A stretch of DNA of 6,001 nt from Oscillospiraceae bacterium. GTDB taxonomy: Bacteria; Bacillota; Clostridia; Oscillospirales; Ruminococcaceae. This document shows, piece by piece, positions 5,341 through 6,001 of the stretch. Position 1 is the first letter of the stretch. Each line of letters begins with the position of its first letter. A program made the position numbers and the translations under genes. Below the pieces are notes generated by a model. That model ran no database searches, was not told where the DNA came from, and saw only the letters and a program-made list of their open reading frames with translations. Location of the stretch: the NCBI GenBank assembly GCA_900765125.1, contig CAAFQL010000392.1, forward strand, positions 1-6,001, written 5' to 3'.

Positions 5341-6001
5341 TTATTCATCATCCAGTGATTCAAACTTATAGCCTACGCCCCATACAGTTTTAAGAGACCA
5401 GCGGTCAGAAACACCCTCAAGCTTTTCACGGAGACGCTTGATGTGAACGTCGATAGTACGTGAGTCACCATAGTACTCAAAGCCCCATACTTCGTCAAGA
5501 AGCTGATCACGTGTATATACACGATTAGGGTTGGATGCAAGATAGAACAGCAGTTCCAGTTCCTTAGGCGGTGTATCAACTACCTTGTTGTCAACACGCA
5601 GTTCATAACGAGTCATGTTTACAGAGAGCTTGTCGTAACGTACTTCTTTTATCTCAGCATCTGATGGAGTAGATGTGATTCTGCGGGAAATAGCCTTAAT
5701 TCGTGCCACTACTTCCTTTGCATCAAAGGGTTTTACAATGTAGTCATCTGCACCAAGTTCAAGACCAAGTACTTTATCGAATGTATCGCCCTTGGCTGTG
5801 ATCATAATAATCGGAACAGAGGACTTCTTTCTGACTTCACGGCACACCTGCCAACCGTCCATGCTCGGCAGCATAACATCGAGCAGAATAATGTCGGGCT
5901 TTAGCGCATTAAACTTTACAAGAGCTTCTTCGCCATCGTAAGATAAAATAACGCTGTAGCCTTCATTTTCAAGATACATTTTGAGTACGTCACAAATACT
6001 A
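5341..6001 (-). CDS. OmpR/PhoB-family response regulator (N-terminus outside window)
   Basis: DNA-binding partner of the kinase. The frame stays open to the window edge: upstream of the ATG at 5979 it reads SICDVLK, which continues naturally into MYLENEGY, so that methionine is internal and the protein starts outside the window. The first two beta-alpha elements, with the acidic pair that binds Mg2+, are therefore only partly visible. In numbering from that methionine, the receiver shows the phospho-acceptor D34 in ILLDVMLP, the switch threonine T61 in MITA and the conserved K83 in VKPF. A winged-helix domain follows at about 115-206, with KELELLFYLASNPNRV, TRDQLLDEVWG and the recognition segment SRTIDVHIKRLREKLE, ending in VWGVGYKFE. 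These are hallmarks of the OmpR/PhoB class, which binds direct repeats in DNA. It overlaps nothing and leads the kinase by 2 bp. Likely targets include its own operon and htrA, by analogy with CssR and CiaR. Confidence 0.96.
   Translation of the reverse strand, partial: SICDVLKMYLENEGYSVILSYDGEEALVKFNALKPDIILLDVMLPSMDGWQVCREVRKKSSVPIIMITAKGDTFDKVLGLELGADDYIVKPFDAKEVVARIKAISRRITSTPSDAEIKEVRYDKLSVNMTRYELRVDNKVVDTPPKELELLFYLASNPNRVYTRDQLLDEVWGFEYYGDSRTIDVHIKRLREKLEGVSDRWSLKTVWGVGYKFESLDDE

Noticed and set aside
5341..5979. Response regulator starting at ATG 5979
   Set aside because: This would delete the first strand and helix of the receiver; the frame continues upstream as SICDVLK, typical of the missing part.

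Overview
The window looks like part of the chromosome of an anaerobic Clostridia-class Firmicute. A Ruminococcus-like gut or rumen bacterium is my best guess. The base composition is moderately AT-rich, ribosome binding sites are strong AGGAG types, and the protein sequences resemble that group. This placement rests on overall impression, not on a diagnostic marker. I see no mobile element, CRISPR array, tRNA or rRNA.

Left side, + strand (1-1225): the last 71 codons of a TatD-family metal-dependent DNase are followed by a complete Ca2+/Na+ antiporter of the CaCA family, YrbG-like. The two genes are about 17 bp apart if the better-supported start is used. They form a short co-directional pair that ends at an AT-flanked hairpin lying between two convergent genes (1234-1272).

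Right side, - strand (6001 down to 1278): a five-gene co-directional run. In transcription order it is an OmpR/PhoB-type response regulator (5' end outside the window), its membrane histidine kinase, a membrane-anchored HtrA/DegP-type serine protease with one PDZ domain, a small lipoprotein of unknown function, and luxS (S-ribosylhomocysteine lyase, AI-2 synthase). Spacing is tight: 2 bp between regulator and kinase, 11 bp between htrA and the lipoprotein, and 15 bp between the lipoprotein and luxS. The one larger gap, 81 bp between kinase and htrA, holds a terminator-like hairpin with a T5 tract. That hairpin sits almost against the htrA ribosome binding site.

How the genes may work together: a two-component system next to htrA recalls CssRS-htrA in Bacillus and CiaRH-htrA in streptococci, where the regulator adjusts quality control of exported proteins. 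By analogy, the kinase here may sense envelope or secretion stress and the regulator may control htrA. The lipoprotein and luxS would then share the htrA transcript, which would link envelope stress to methyl-cycle detoxification and AI-2 output. The gene order is directly visible; the regulatory link is inference. The most unusual protein feature is the long cytoplasmic N-terminal tail of the HtrA protein, acidic and polar and then rich in Gln and Tyr. The whole window is occupied; no gene-free stretch exceeds about 80 bases.
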